Assembly (NCBI GenBank): GCA_034437515.1
Contig: DAOTTX010000206.1
Span: 1-7,540, forward strand
Length of the DNA stretch: 7,540 nt
Direction of reading: 5' to 3'
DNA from: DAOTTX01 sp034437515
GTDB taxonomy: Bacteria; Chloroflexota; Anaerolineae; Aggregatilineales; Phototrophicaceae
Shown here: in pieces, positions 7,036-7,540 of the stretch
Layout: each line of letters begins with the position of its first letter
Numbering within the stretch: position 1 is the stretch's first letter
Translations under genes and position numbers: made by a program
Notes under the pieces: model-generated
The model's input: only the letters and a program-made list of their open reading frames with translations
Told to the model about the DNA's origin: nothing
Database searches by the model: none

Positions 7036-7540
7036 TACCTCTCCCGCCTGACCCTCAACCCCCACCATCGCAGCGCACAGCGCGATCTATCCAACCCCTA
7101 CGAACTCCACCGCACCCTGATGACCGCCTTCTCGGAAGATCTGCCCAAGAAAGAGCGCGTCCTCTTCCGCGTCGAGACCGATCCGCGCACCGGCGCGCCC
7201 ACCGTCCTCCTCCAATCACACACCGCGCCCGATTGGGCCACTCTCGAGGAGCGCGAAGGCTACCTGCTGGACGAGCCAGACGCCAAACCGTTCGACCTGG
7301 CGGGGAAACTTACCGCCAGCCAGTCCCTCAGCTTCCGTCTGCGGGCCAATCCCACCGTCAAACGGGACGGCAGCCGTCACGGACTCTACAAAGAGGAGGA
7401 ACAGCGCGCCTGGCTGGCCCGCAAGGGGGAGCGCAACGGCTTCCGCGTCGTCCAGGTCACCGCGATTCAAGAAGGCGACGTCTACGCCTGGAAACCGCGT
7501 CGCAACGGCAAAAAGCGCAAACTCACCTTTTTCGCCGTCC
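7033..7540 (+). CDS. cas6e: type I-E pre-crRNA endoribonuclease Cas6e (Cse3/CasE), 3' partial
   Basis: Cas6e cleaves pre-crRNA at the base of the repeat hairpin and stays bound to the 3' handle as the head of Cascade. The frame opens at the ATG overlapping the cas5e stop and runs 169 codons to the right edge without a stop. Family members are about 200-220 aa, so roughly the last 30-50 residues are missing, including where the C-terminal part of the fold would be completed. The start MYLSRLTLNP is typical of CasE. Y23 and H26, in NPYELHRTL, fall at the same positions as the catalytic pair of Thermus thermophilus Cse3 (Tyr23, His26). DEPDAKPFD and the LSFRLRANPTVKR segment (the typical F.L.ANP..K motif) confirm the family. 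The RNGKKRK stretch near the edge is basic, as expected for RNA binding. The catalytic half appears intact. Confidence 0.95.
   Translation, partial: MYLSRLTLNPHHRSAQRDLSNPYELHRTLMTAFSEDLPKKERVLFRVETDPRTGAPTVLLQSHTAPDWATLEEREGYLLDEPDAKPFDLAGKLTASQSLSFRLRANPTVKRDGSRHGLYKEEEQRAWLARKGERNGFRVVQVTAIQEGDVYAWKPRRNGKKRKLTFFAV

Noticed and set aside
1..7540. A CRISPR array, tRNA, rRNA or insertion sequence anywhere in the window.
   Set aside because: I found no regularly spaced repeats, no cloverleaf-like sequence and no transposase or terminal inverted repeats. The window is about 98% coding by the six cas genes.

Overview
The window is almost entirely a type I-E CRISPR-Cas effector operon on the + strand. 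In order it holds cas3 (open at the left edge), cas8e (cse1/casA), cas11 (cse2/casB), cas7e (casC), cas5e (casD) and cas6e (casE, cut by the right edge). The order matches the canonical I-E layout. Intergenic gaps are 61, 3, 33 and 3 nt, and the last pair (cas5e/cas6e) overlaps by 1 nt, so at least cas8e to cas6e should be one transcript. No CRISPR array, leader, cas1 or cas2 is inside the window. By the usual I-E order they would lie to the right of base 7540.

The products form one interference pathway. Cas6e cuts pre-crRNA at repeat hairpins. Cas8e, two Cas11, six Cas7, Cas5 and Cas6e assemble on the crRNA as Cascade. Cas8e reads the PAM, and Cas3 is recruited to unwind and degrade the target strand. 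All motifs I can check are intact: the HD nuclease and DEVH helicase residues of Cas3, two CxxC pairs in Cas8e, the RISSQ region of Cas7 and the Tyr/His pair of Cas6e. The system looks functional.

The unusual part is the left end. The first ~95 codons in frame with cas3 do not look like Cas3. They resemble the C-terminal (WCX) extension of WYL-domain transcription regulators, and they run without a stop into the HD domain. No convincing separate cas3 start is available. The base composition also changes at this point, from about 67% GC in bases 1-240 to about 54% in 241-600. I read this as the C-terminal end of a WYL-type regulator fused to Cas3. The WYL core and any HTH would lie left of the window, and the GTG at base 1 may be an internal valine codon.

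A second, smaller oddity is the 61-nt cas3-cas8e gap. It contains a 13-codon reading frame whose end reproduces, almost base for base, the stop/Shine-Dalgarno/start arrangement of the cas8e-cas11 junction.

The organism is a bacterium of moderately high GC content. The WYL-like segment and the I-E proteins remind me of Chloroflexota, but that is a weak impression and not a demonstrated assignment.
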